From the NCBI GenBank assembly GCA_050486105.1, contig JBJHCR010000417.1, forward strand, positions 1 through 5,226: DNA of 5,226 bases, given 5' to 3'. Below are positions 1 to 5,226 of the stretch, piece by piece. A model generated the notes under the pieces. The model made no database searches. It was not told the origin of the DNA and worked only from the letters and a program-made list of their open reading frames with translations. Source of the DNA: JAEXNA01 sp050486105 (GTDB lineage Bacteria; Vulcanimicrobiota; Xenobia; Xenobiales; JADMJV01). Position numbers and translations under genes: made by a program. How positions within the stretch are numbered: the first letter of the stretch is position 1; each line of letters begins with the position of its first letter.

Positions 1-32
1 TCCACCGAGGATTTCCGGACGGGTTACAGGCG

Positions 33-61
33 GGTACCCTCAGGGTGCCGGGTGGGCTTTT
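33..61 (+). terminator. Possible weak plus-strand terminator hairpin
   Basis: GGTACCCT (33-40) can pair with AGGGTGCC (42-49), with one G-T wobble. The tip must open because only one base lies between the arms. A G-rich stretch and four T residues (58-61) follow. This resembles a weak intrinsic terminator for a plus-strand gene ending left of the window. It could also help end the protease transcript arriving from the right, although no T run follows in that direction. The short T run and minimal loop keep confidence low. Nothing else is recognisable in 1-103. Confidence 0.25.
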
Positions 62-103
62 CACCTCTTACTATAGATTTGGTTGTGGAGCACCTCCATC
101 CAT

Positions 104-1051
104 TTACTTGGTAGCCGTGACTTCACGGCACGCGGGCACCCCGCGCTCCACCAAAGCCCGAAACAATCGCCCCAAAGGCTCCAAAAAATCAACACCCGTA
201 CTGGTGGCCACCAAATGAGCCGGATCCTCACAAACCCTCTGGTCGTAAGCCTCCTCATAACTCTTCACCGCCAACTCCGCCCACTTCTCGGGCGTCTTGG
301 GCATCGCTTCCGCGGTCATCTTCAGCCAAGTATCATAACGCCAGCCCGAGCCCGGAATAGGAATCGAGGAGGCCACAAACGCCTTGGCAAAGCCCCTCAA
401 CTCCGCGAACACCTCCACCGATCCATTCAGGCAAGTATCAAAAAAGAGAATGTCCACCGGCTCGCTTCGTCCCGCCCGCGAAAAAGCCACCGTCAAAGCA
501 GAACTCGCCTCCCGATTCGTCAAAACATTCTCTGAAGTCATGTCCGGCAACATCGAGCGAAACAGCGCCCTGGGCACCCTCGTAGCCCGCTCCACAAGCG
601 CACCCTCGGCCACAATCGGCCCCCCCAACTCCCCAAAGCGAAGCTCTCGTCTAAGAACAATCTCCTCGTGATCCAAATCCCCGAAGGCCCCCGTCCCGTG
701 CCCCCAGAACCCAATGGCAAAACGCGTCTCGGGCGTAAAGCTCACCAGAGCCCGAGCCAAAAAATCCGCAAGCGGCCGAGGATCCCCCTTGCAGATCTCC
801 TCCAAATTGAAAACCGGATCCGCCATCTGAGGCAGCATCTGCGTCACCCGAGCCACCCCATCCCCTGGACGATCCACCAGCGCCAACACCGCCACGTCCT
901 CGCTCACCGCTTGGCACATCTCATAAAAATCCGAATAAAGCTGCGGCCCCAAATCCCCATCACCGGCCATCACCAAAACCACCGCAAACTTCGCCTCGCG
1001 AAACCTCACCCCATAAGGCTCCGGCTCCACCCCAAACTTCCAATCGCTCAT
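104..1051 (-). CDS. Clostripain-like (peptidase family C11) cysteine protease
   Basis: A 315-residue protein that I assign to peptidase family C11, the caspase-fold cysteine proteases typified by clostripain, which generally cleave after basic residues. The catalytic His is in FAIGFWGHGTGAF (His118) and the catalytic Cys in VDILFFDTCLNGSVEVF (Cys207), each after a hydrophobic beta strand as expected for this fold. Downstream, ASSIPIPGSGWRYDTWL (228-243) matches the family segment usually reading like 'E-x-x-P-G-x-G-W-x-Y'. The N-terminus (MSDWKFGVEPEPYG) has no signal peptide or membrane segment, so the protein is predicted to be cytoplasmic, unlike secreted clostripains. It is little more than the catalytic domain, with no fused sensor. 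The ATG at 1049-1051 is preceded by GGAGGGG eight bases upstream. The gene uses many G/C-ending codons, unlike the genes to its right, so it may be older chromosomal DNA. Its substrate is unknown. Confidence 0.88.
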   Translation of the reverse strand: MSDWKFGVEPEPYGVRFREAKFAVVLVMAGDGDLGPQLYSDFYEMCQAVSEDVAVLALVDRPGDGVARVTQMLPQMADPVFNLEEICKGDPRPLADFLARALVSFTPETRFAIGFWGHGTGAFGDLDHEEIVLRRELRFGELGGPIVAEGALVERATRVPRALFRSMLPDMTSENVLTNREASSALTVAFSRAGRSEPVDILFFDTCLNGSVEVFAELRGFAKAFVASSIPIPGSGWRYDTWLKMTAEAMPKTPEKWAELAVKSYEEAYDQRVCEDPAHLVATSTGVDFLEPLGRLFRALVERGVPACREVTATK

Positions 1052-1059
1052 TGCAAAGG

Positions 1060-1101
1060 CCCCTCCACGGCTTGGGCTGTTCTTCCGCGAGTGGAGAGGG
1101 G
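1060..1101 (-). promoter_or_regulatory. Leader hairpin covering the protease ribosome binding site
   Basis: In the minus-strand transcript, CCCCTCTCCAC (complement of 1091-1101) can pair with GTGGAGGGG (complement of 1060-1068), leaving a two-base bulge and a 22-base loop (1069-1090). The downstream arm contains the GGAGGGG Shine-Dalgarno sequence of the C11 protease, so the folded form would hide the ribosome binding site. This suggests translational control. Chance pairing of G-rich and C-rich tracts is the alternative. Confidence 0.4.
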
Positions 1102-1249
1102 GATCCCTCGTTAGACGATGAGCATGCTTGCCTGTTGATTACTGACCTCTCCCGCCTCCAGATTCTATCTTCTCATCGGCGGACGAAACCCTCGAAACCA
1201 GATGATATATAAATAGAACTCGGGGTAGGCTACCTGCGACAAGCCAAAT

Positions 1250-2476
1250 TCACCCTTTGCTACGGCGGTTTGGAATTTTTTGGCAATAGATATTTACAAA
1301 CAAAAAGTGTAGATCCAGCTTTTTCGCTGTATCATTAGGGTGGATGAATTTCGCCTTGAAATGGCGATCATCAACCGTCTCCAGGGTACCACTTACCATT
1401 CCATCTAGCTGCAAGACCTTCTTCTTTGCAGCTTTGATGGTACCGTCCATCGATTTGTTTTTCGAGAAAAATATGACCACGGCTTGTTGGTCTTGCCATT
1501 TCAGGTAAGAGAACGCTTGATCCACGGTTTCTTTGACACATCCGGGGCCCTTCCAGTTCTTACACTCCCCCACCAGGCACTCTTTATTTTCAAAGGAGAT
1601 AACAATATCGGTTTTGCCGGCGACGCGAAAACCTTCAGCGACACCTTGAACTTCAAAGGCAGCGTTCAGCAACGCCAAGATAATCGACCGAAGCTCCTCT
1701 TCTACTCTATCAAACAACCACGGAATCGCCTCAATGCAGCTGGCGAGTTCCTTCAGCTTAGTCACCAACTCGAGAAAGACAGCTCTCTCAAAGCCGGACG
1801 TTGCGCCCCTGACTGACTTCGCCTTGGTCGGTAAAGACTTTTTCTGGAGATTCAGGCTTGGTCCCGATTCTTTGGAAATGAGTCGAAGTCCGATCACTTT
1901 AGCCGCGCGTTCGACTGGGCCAAACACCCTGGAGTAAGTCTCAGTCCGCTCTTCAATGTATTTCCGTCCAGCCTCCTCCAGCTGAATGTTTGCCGTTGAG
2001 GCACCTCTATTCCATGCCTGAACCAGGTCCCGAGGTACCGATTGGGCCCATTCGGCAATATTAGCGCCTGCCTGTTCCCCCTCTTCCAGCTCGCGCCAGA
2101 TGCGGATCCCTCCACTGCCAGACACACCGACACCAACACCCTCGGTGCTACACTCACTTAACGAGTTTTCGTTGATTCTATTGAGATCGTCGGCGCCTTT
2201 TCTCGGCTCTATACCGAAAACTCCGTGCAAGCTATTGATCCTGCCGAATCGCCTCATATGCGGTTTGATGTGGTGATTACCGGAAAGCTCCACCTCCGTA
2301 TACCTTAAAGTGCTCAAGGCTAATTCCAATTCTTCGTCCGGAGCCTCAATGATACCAGTAATGTCCCTATCGTCCAGAGCGTTCTCGAGATCGGCAACCC
2401 GATTTGGCATTTCTGCGGCGAGATTTTCAGTGATGATCTTGTCAAAGTCTATGTCCACGCGAATTGCTTTCGACAA
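1250..2476 (-). CDS. PD-(D/E)xK nuclease-domain protein, probable defence effector
   Basis: A 408-residue protein whose C-terminal third carries a restriction-endonuclease-like PD-(D/E)xK core: a helix EEELRSIILALLNAAF (259-274), then GKTDIVI (288-294) with the metal-binding Asp290, then LVGECKNW (301-308) with the E-x-K pair Glu304/Lys306, then DQAFSYLKWQD (319-329) supplying the following helix and Gln, and a strand AVVIFFSKNKS (332-342). This arrangement is common in uncharacterised nuclease proteins of defence islands and predicts metal-dependent DNA cleavage. The N-terminal 220 residues are mixed helical, with a Gly/Ser-rich stretch at 113-123, and I do not recognise them; they may sense or bind a partner. 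There is no signal peptide or membrane segment. The start is TTG (2474-2476) with AGAGG four bases upstream. Three successive in-frame TGA codons (2501-2509) rule out a longer frame. An alternative ATG is Met23. It lies 135 bases downstream of the HEPN-like gene on the same strand, so the two are probably cotranscribed. Confidence 0.75.
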   Translation of the reverse strand: MSKAIRVDIDFDKIITENLAAEMPNRVADLENALDDRDITGIIEAPDEELELALSTLRYTEVELSGNHHIKPHMRRFGRINSLHGVFGIEPRKGADDLNRINENSLSECSTEGVGVGVSGSGGIRIWRELEEGEQAGANIAEWAQSVPRDLVQAWNRGASTANIQLEEAGRKYIEERTETYSRVFGPVERAAKVIGLRLISKESGPSLNLQKKSLPTKAKSVRGATSGFERAVFLELVTKLKELASCIEAIPWLFDRVEEELRSIILALLNAAFEVQGVAEGFRVAGKTDIVISFENKECLVGECKNWKGPGCVKETVDQAFSYLKWQDQQAVVIFFSKNKSMDGTIKAAKKKVLQLDGMVSGTLETVDDRHFKAKFIHPNDTAKKLDLHFLFVNIYCQKIPNRRSKG

Positions 2477-2611
2477 GACGCCTCTGAATCCACTCCAGCA
2501 TCATCATCAAAAATGCCGTCTGGACCTCGAAGCACTTGACCGTCGTCGTCGATAAGATCTCGCCGTCTTCCCGCTAGGACGGGTGCGCTTGCAAGTCGTG
2601 TCCGAGCAACT

Positions 2612-3475
2612 CTAGCCCTCGGCCTGCCGTTGGAACTCTTCGTCGAACTCCAAGATTTCGAGCGTGAAGCGTTCCACGCTCCTCCGTACATCTTCGATGT
2701 GTGTCGCGTTATTCTGCTGTAGAAGACGACTCAAGGCATTCCAAATGAGGGGTTCGTGGTAATCGCTGAGATGGGTAGAGAGAAGGCGCTTCTTTGTTGC
2801 AGATTTGACCAGCTCCACCCTCCCCCAAAGATCTTGAGTCTCACCTCGCGATAGTGACTGTGCCAATTCAACTGTCCACTTGAGCATATCGCTCAGAGGC
2901 TCAGCTGCATAATTTTTCGCGTGCTCAGTTACGGCTTTTGCCGCAGCTTCAATTATTGAGCCCAGACTTTTCTGAATGTATACTTCTTGCACCTGAAAGA
3001 ATTCAGGCAAGTTCACGTCATCGAACTTCACCTCAAGTCTATTGGCTCTCAACCGCCTAAAGCGGTCCCGGGATAATGTTATCCTCGAGATCCCATTATA
3101 GCACGGACCATTTTCCACGTTCTGTGATTGCCTCGTTGGATGACCTGTAACTGAGTTCCGAAGGGCACGGACGCTCCTCGCACCGTCGTCTCGATTGGGA
3201 TTTAGCTGGAGCCCGAAACACGCACCAAGGTGCATTACGGCATCCTGCTGAATCACAAGGCATTGTAAGACCCCGTGAATCCAAAGGTACTTCTGTCCAG
3301 TGTCGTCTGGGAAATTTTGGGTCCGGTAAGCTTCTATTGCCAGGTCAGTATCCTCTATGATGTCGAGGCTACAAAATACTTGTTCATGGTTGATGTCGGA
3401 GGGAAGCAGCACCTGGCGAAAGATTCCGTTAATGTCTTCGCGAATTTGGTTGGTGAGGTCGTGTGTAGCTTGCAA
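2612..3475 (-). CDS. HEPN-like helical protein with Rx5H motif
   Basis: About 287 residues from the preferred TTG start, largely alpha-helical and soluble. YLWIHGVLQCLVIQQDAV (63-80) forms a long helix, followed by RALRNSVTGHPT (103-114). That segment has the R-N-x(4)-H signature (Arg106, His112) typical of HEPN domains, many of which are RNases in toxin-antitoxin, abortive-infection and CRISPR systems. The C-terminal half (about 160-287) has further amphipathic helices and no motif I recognise. The frame is open up to a GTG at 3665-3667 (351 residues), but that GTG lacks a good ribosome binding site. The extra N-terminus is Pro/Gly/Arg-rich and overlaps inverted repeats. In contrast, the TTG at 3473-3475 follows GGAGG with five bases between, and the protein from there looks natural. 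It lies directly upstream of the nuclease gene, probably in one operon. The HEPN assignment rests on pattern recognition. Catalytic activity is inferred and not shown. Confidence 0.65.
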   Translation of the reverse strand: MQATHDLTNQIREDINGIFRQVLLPSDINHEQVFCSLDIIEDTDLAIEAYRTQNFPDDTGQKYLWIHGVLQCLVIQQDAVMHLGACFGLQLNPNRDDGARSVRALRNSVTGHPTRQSQNVENGPCYNGISRITLSRDRFRRLRANRLEVKFDDVNLPEFFQVQEVYIQKSLGSIIEAAAKAVTEHAKNYAAEPLSDMLKWTVELAQSLSRGETQDLWGRVELVKSATKKRLLSTHLSDYHEPLIWNALSRLLQQNNATHIEDVRRSVERFTLEILEFDEEFQRQAEG

Positions 3476-3480
3476 AGTGT

Positions 3481-3485
3481 CCTCC
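3481..3485 (-). promoter_or_regulatory. Ribosome binding site favouring the TTG start of the HEPN-like gene
   Basis: GGAGG on the minus strand lies five bases before TTG (3473-3475), an optimal spacing. The upstream GTG at 3665-3667 has only a weak AGG nearby. This site is the main reason for preferring the shorter protein. Confidence 0.5.
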
Positions 3486-3522
3486 GCGTTTTCGGGCGAT
3501 TCGAGCCTTTGTGGCCTCCGAC

Positions 3523-3552
3523 CTGGCAAAGGACCAGGGTGAAAATTGCCAG
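3523..3552. repeat. Inverted repeat CTGGCAA/TTGCCAG upstream of the HEPN-like gene
   Basis: CTGGCAA (3523-3529) and TTGCCAG (3546-3552) are perfect seven-base inverted copies separated by 16 bases. The repeat lies about 50-75 bases upstream of the preferred TTG start, between the HEPN-like gene and the divergent frame starting at 3657. It could be an operator for a dimeric regulator or an mRNA leader stem. A chance occurrence is possible at this length. Confidence 0.4.
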
Positions 3553-3559
3553 TAAGACA

Positions 3560-3592
3560 TTTGAATGGCAGCGACGTCTCTGTCGCTTCAAA
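3560..3592. repeat. Bulged hairpin (TTTGAA...GCGAC / GTCGC...TTCAAA)
   Basis: An inner stem GCGAC (3571-3575) / GTCGC (3582-3586) closes a six-base loop. It is continued by an outer stem TTTGAA (3560-3565) / TTCAAA (3587-3592), with a five-base bulge (3566-3570) on one side. That gives eleven potential base pairs in 33 bases. Alongside the repeat at 3523-3552, it marks this stretch as probably regulatory and not coding, which fits the shorter HEPN-like gene. No T run follows, so it is not a plain terminator. Confidence 0.45.
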
Positions 3593-3656
3593 GTACAGCA
3601 GGCTGGTGCCGCAACCGCGCGAACCGCTCTCAGACCTTAACCCTTGGGAGGCCTCG

Positions 3657-3780
3657 ATGGCATTCACACGCCTAACTCTGATTGCTGCGGCGGAACTCTT
3701 CGAGCTGCATAATCAGGCCAGTTTTAACCTCGCGATGATTCGACTTAGCCTTGAAAACGTTGTTCCTCACGTTGAAAGGA
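3657..3780 (+). pseudogene. Start of a divergent gene, apparently interrupted by the insertion sequence
   Basis: An ATG at 3657-3659 follows GGGAGG (3646-3651) at five-base spacing. The frame encodes MAFTRLTLIAAAELFELHNQ and continues ASFNLAMIRLSLENVVPHVER (residues 21-41), a helical, natural-looking sequence, before entering the left end of the IS256-type element. Read on, the frame stays open into the element and stops at 3915-3917, giving an artificial tail antisense to the transposase. I do not recognise the family. The short helical segment with a 'Leu-x-Glu-Leu...Ser-Phe...Leu-Glu-x-Val' pattern is loosely reminiscent of small adaptor (effector-associated, death-like) domains, but this is weak. 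The remainder may lie beyond the element, near 5151-5226. It could also be a spurious frame in a promoter region. Confidence 0.4.
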
Positions 3781-5150
3781 GTTATAGTCAAATCTGGTGT
3801 ATAACGGCGCGGGAATCAAGCAGCAGCTTCCCCACCGGCCTCCTTGTTTTCAAATTTGATTCCGTCGGTGAATTTCACACCACTGATGACGTCGGCCAGA
3901 TGATGAAAGCCGCGTAGCTTGCGCCATTTCTTCTGAGCGCTCATTCCGAGCTTGTAGACCAGCGACAATATGGTTTTACGCGAGACACGGCCCCGTGTCT
4001 TGGCGGTTCTCAGACGGACGGTGGCAAAGGTCGATTCGACCGGATTTGTCGTCCGAATGTGTTGCCAGTGCGCGGCTGGAAAATCGTAGAACGCCAACAG
4101 TGTCTCACGATCTTTCCGAAGACACTCAGCAGCCTTGGGGTACTTGTCTGTGTAGGTGTCCAGAAATGCCTCGAAGGCTTCTTGGGCACCCTGCCTGGTC
4201 TCGGCCATCCAGATGTCGTGGAGCGCCTCCTTGGCCTTTTTCTGCGAGGATTTCGGTAGCTTGTTTAGTATGTTGGCGGTCTTGTGAACCCAGCAACGTT
4301 GCTGCCTGGTGCTACTGTACGTCTTCGAGAGAGCCTTCCAGAAGCCGAGTGAGCCATCGCCTACGGCCAGCTCTGGACCGACTGAGAGGCCACGATTCTT
4401 GAGATTATTAAGGACCTCAAGCCAGCTCAGTTCAGATTCTCTGAGACCTTCCTCGATAGCAACGAACTCCTTGTGACCAGTCTTGGTTACACCGATGATC
4501 ACAAGGATACAGCTATTAGCCTCCTCTCCGCGGACATTAAAATAGACGCCATCGGCCCACCAATAAACGTATCGCTTCTTGGCTAGGCTCCCTTTACTCC
4601 AGGCGACGTGCTCATCGAGCCACTGCTGCTTGAGGCGACAAATCGTGGAAGGCGACAGTCCCGCAGCGTTCGGGCCCAGAAGGCTAGAGAGCGCTTCCTG
4701 GAAATCCCCGGCTGAAATTCCCTTAAGATACAGCCAGGGCAGCAGATTCTCTACGCTCATCGTCTTCCGGAAATAGGGCGGCAAAAGGCTGGAGTTGAAC
4801 TTAGCTTTCTCGCTGTTCGGCCGGCGGTCACGGGCCTTCGGAACCTCCACCTCAACAGCTCCGATGCCTGTCTGGATTTCTCGCTTTGGGAGGGAGCCAT
4901 TCTTGACCACTGCTCGCCTTCCGTCTTCGAGACGCTCGTTGGCGAACTTAGCCAGGAACTCCTCAAACTCGGCTTGCACAGCTTTCTGTATCAGTGTCCT
5001 GGCTCCATTTCTCAAAAACTCGGTCAGCGGATCTTCTGCCCCAGCCCCTGGTGTATTGAGCTGGATCACGGTATTCTGATTCATAGCGTTTCCCTTTCGG
5101 TGTAAGCGCTGTTTCGCTGCCTAGACCGCCCGAGATCTGATGCCTTAGCA
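3781..5150 (-). mobile_element. IS256-family insertion sequence (ends approximate)
   Basis: The element is defined by its full-length IS256-type transposase; at about 1.37 kb it fits the family's usual size. The ends are not resolved. The best candidate terminal match is TCAAATCT (3788-3795) against AGATCTGA (5133-5140), inverted with one mismatch and extending weakly. I found no convincing 8-9 base target duplication. AAGGAGTTA (3776-3784) and AAGGAGGTA (5163-5171) are similar in 8 of 9 positions, but the second is also a ribosome binding site. The element sits upstream of the HEPN-nuclease genes in the same orientation with no clear terminator after the transposase, so outward transcription could reach them. 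Confidence 0.7.
3816..5084 (-). CDS. IS256-family transposase (mutator type), apparently intact
   Basis: A 422-residue DDE transposase of the IS256 / Transposase_mut family, which cuts and joins the element's ends. The catalytic triad is visible: Asp178 in YWWADGVYFNVR, Asp243 in AVGDGSLGFWKAL and Glu350 in TTNPVESTFATVRLRT. The C-x-x-H motif of the insertion domain is in QRCWVHK (Cys264, His267). Upstream are the typical N-terminal segment TLIQKAVQAEFEEFLAKF (about 30-47), the KNGSLPKREIQTGIGAVEVEVPK block (61-83) and PPYFRKTMSVENLLPWLYLKG (102-122). Length is normal for the family and no frameshift or missing residue is seen, so the enzyme is probably functional. The ATG at 5082-5084 is preceded by AAGGGA. 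The C-terminal tail (EAGGEAAA) is short and probably variable. Confidence 0.96.
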   Translation of the reverse strand: MNQNTVIQLNTPGAGAEDPLTEFLRNGARTLIQKAVQAEFEEFLAKFANERLEDGRRAVVKNGSLPKREIQTGIGAVEVEVPKARDRRPNSEKAKFNSSLLPPYFRKTMSVENLLPWLYLKGISAGDFQEALSSLLGPNAAGLSPSTICRLKQQWLDEHVAWSKGSLAKKRYVYWWADGVYFNVRGEEANSCILVIIGVTKTGHKEFVAIEEGLRESELSWLEVLNNLKNRGLSVGPELAVGDGSLGFWKALSKTYSSTRQQRCWVHKTANILNKLPKSSQKKAKEALHDIWMAETRQGAQEAFEAFLDTYTDKYPKAAECLRKDRETLLAFYDFPAAHWQHIRTTNPVESTFATVRLRTAKTRGRVSRKTILSLVYKLGMSAQKKWRKLRGFHHLADVISGVKFTDGIKFENKEAGGEAAA

Positions 5151-5174
5151 TTGTCAGATGATAAGGAGGTAGCG

Positions 5175-5226
5175 ATGAACAGATTGGCAGTCAAAGGTGA
5201 GCCTGATTGGATTCGGTTTCATGCTC
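5175..5226 (+). CDS. N-terminal fragment of an unidentified plus-strand gene, cut by the window edge
   Basis: AAGGAGG (5163-5169) lies five bases before ATG (5175-5177), an almost ideal translation start. The 17 complete codons read MNRLAVKGEPDWIRFHA and then leave the window. This is too short to assign. The same frame is open leftward (SDDKEVA before the Met) to about 5133, so these residues could instead be the continuation of the gene that begins at 3657 and was split by the insertion sequence. A separate gene starting here is the simpler reading of the ribosome binding site. Confidence 0.5.
   Translation, partial: MNRLAVKGEPDWIRFHA

Noticed and set aside
83..1114. Long plus-strand open frames opposite the protease gene
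   Set aside because: They are Arg/Pro/His-rich translations antisense to a clear C11 protease, a usual artefact in G+C-rich coding DNA, and have no recognisable domain.
1224..1234. GGTAG-G-CTACC palindrome just past the nuclease stop, considered as a terminator
   Set aside because: The stem is five pairs with a one-base centre, so it cannot fold stably, and no T run follows directly.
1484..1937. Plus-strand frames opposite the nuclease gene
   Set aside because: They are antisense to the conserved nuclease core and show no motif or convincing start site.
3995..5079. Plus-strand frames opposite the transposase
   Set aside because: They are shadows of the intact IS256 transposase and have no independent support.
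5100..5112. GGTGTA plus GC similarity between the two ends of the insertion sequence (near 3797 and 5100)
   Set aside because: The two copies are in the same orientation, not inverted, so they do not define terminal repeats.
1..5226. CRISPR array, retron or tRNA attachment site
   Set aside because: No regularly spaced direct repeats, reverse transcriptase motif or tRNA-like sequence was seen on either strand.

Overview
The window looks like an accessory or defence-type region of a bacterial chromosome. The taxon cannot be read with confidence. Moderately high G+C, a cytoplasmic clostripain-like protease and an IS256-type insertion sequence would fit Verrucomicrobiota, Planctomycetota or a similar group, but that is only an inference. 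All four substantial genes lie on the minus strand. No tRNA, rRNA or CRISPR array was seen.

Layout from left to right. Positions 1-103 hold a short hairpin but no gene. Positions 104-1051 encode a family C11 (clostripain, caspase-like fold) cysteine peptidase without a signal peptide; its ribosome binding site lies inside a predicted mRNA hairpin. Positions 1052-1249 hold that leader and an AT-richer non-coding stretch. Composition changes here, from a C-rich plus strand on the left to more balanced DNA on the right. Positions 1250-2476 encode a 408-residue protein ending in a PD-(D/E)xK nuclease domain. Upstream of it, 2612-3475 (open up to 3667) encodes a helical protein with an Rx5H motif of the HEPN ribonuclease type. 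These two genes form the core of the window and are a plausible two-gene nuclease module of the toxin, abortive-infection or anti-phage kind.

Positions 3476-3656 are best read as a divergent regulatory region with two inverted repeats. To its right a plus-strand reading frame with a good ribosome binding site starts at 3657. After about 41 codons it meets an IS256-family element (about 3781 to about 5150; transposase at 3816-5084, minus strand). Past the element, a second plus-strand frame with a near-ideal ribosome binding site begins at 5175 and runs off the window. That frame is also open leftward towards the element, so one gene may have been split by the insertion.

The most interesting possibility is that the HEPN-like protein, the PD-(D/E)xK nuclease and perhaps the C11 protease and the interrupted divergent gene belong to one undescribed defence locus. 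The sequence supports the domain calls. It does not prove the joint function.
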